Assembly (NCBI GenBank): GCA_902363535.1
Contig: CABJAE010000022.1
Location: forward strand, 1-11,952
DNA from: Peptoniphilaceae bacterium
GTDB taxonomy: Bacteria > Bacillota > Clostridia > Tissierellales > Peptoniphilaceae
DNA: 11,952 nt
Direction: 5' to 3'
The notes beneath the pieces are model-generated. The model saw only the letters and a list, made by a program, of their open reading frames with translations, did not search any database and was not told the origin of the DNA. Both the position numbers and the translations under genes were made by a program. This document shows, one piece after another, positions 11,830 through 11,952 of this stretch; the stretch's first letter is position 1; every line of letters begins with the position of its first letter.

Positions 11830-11952
11830 TCAAGTCAAGTGCAACTCTACTGAATGGTAAACCTCATAAGGCGTTTTCCAGTTTAAACATTTACGCGGGC
11901 GACGATTGATCTCTTCTATTTTCGCTTCAATGTAGCTATCCGATTGGTCAAT
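11830..11952 (-). CDS. IS30-family transposase, C-terminal end only
   Basis: The last 40 codons of a gene on the minus strand that begins beyond the window. The peptide contains the sequence INRRPRKCLNWKTPYEVY and ends in VELHLT. The INxRPRKxLxWKTPxEV block is the conserved end of IS30-family DDE transposases, just after the catalytic glutamate. The stop is at 11830-11832. The terminal inverted repeat should lie between this stop and the terminator at 11790, but I cannot fix its edge. CTTGA and TCAAG (11821-11834) around ATTG form a short inverted repeat at the stop. Confidence 0.85.
   Translation of the reverse strand: MDQSDSYIEAKIEEINRRPRKCLNWKTPYEVYHSVELHLT

Noticed and set aside
1..11952. 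Composite transposon formed by the IS at each end.
   Set aside because: The left element is IS3-type and the right one IS30-type. They do not share ends or transposase, so they cannot mobilise the segment together.
1..11952. CRISPR array, tRNA or rRNA gene.
   Set aside because: No regularly spaced repeats and no cloverleaf or rRNA-like sequence were seen on either strand.

Overview
The window looks like a chromosomal stretch of an anaerobic, amino-acid-using member of the Bacillota (Firmicutes). The reasons are strong AGGAGG-type ribosome binding sites, compact TATAAT promoters, short intrinsic terminators, and a glutamate dehydrogenase that closely resembles the NAD-dependent enzyme of Clostridium symbiosum as I remember that sequence. 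Base composition is moderate to GC-rich (C or G favoured at third positions), so this is not a typical low-GC Clostridium. I cannot name the genus from the sequence alone.

Layout. Positions 1-1477 hold most of an IS3-family (IS150-type) insertion sequence on the minus strand, with orfA, a -1 frameshift window, orfB and one terminal inverted repeat; the other end lies off the window. Next, on the minus strand, is ctlX, a citrulline hydrolase-like amidinohydrolase. A regulatory gap of about 440 bp separates ctlX from the divergent, plus-strand gdhA. After tandem terminators comes a single HD-domain phosphohydrolase gene. It converges on an AEC-family transporter gene (minus strand) across a bidirectional terminator. 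A 114-bp divergent promoter region then leads into a plus-strand run: MFS transporter, PaaI-type thioesterase and nicotinamidase-like cysteine hydrolase. A minus-strand toxin-antitoxin remnant follows, with an intact RelB/DinJ antitoxin and a RelE/ParE toxin reduced to 41 codons. The next plus-strand run is DUF523, YaaA and a CPBP membrane protease. After a gap of about 240 bp comes an ECF-transporter substrate-binding subunit. The window ends in the 3' end of an IS30-family transposase gene on the minus strand.

How the genes fit together. ctlX and gdhA would both release ammonia from amino acids (citrulline to ornithine; glutamate to 2-oxoglutarate with NADH), which fits amino-acid fermentation. 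The remaining genes are small housekeeping, transport and stress units without an obvious shared pathway.

I see no CRISPR array, prophage, biosynthetic cluster or clearly new multi-gene system. The most interesting signals are small. They are the internally deleted toxin beside an intact antitoxin, an IS-end hairpin that should hide the transposase ribosome binding site, an apparent IS insertion into a terminator, a paired palindromic operator-like site over the gdhA promoter, a missing metal ligand in the nicotinamidase-like protein, and very short predicted leaders at several promoters.
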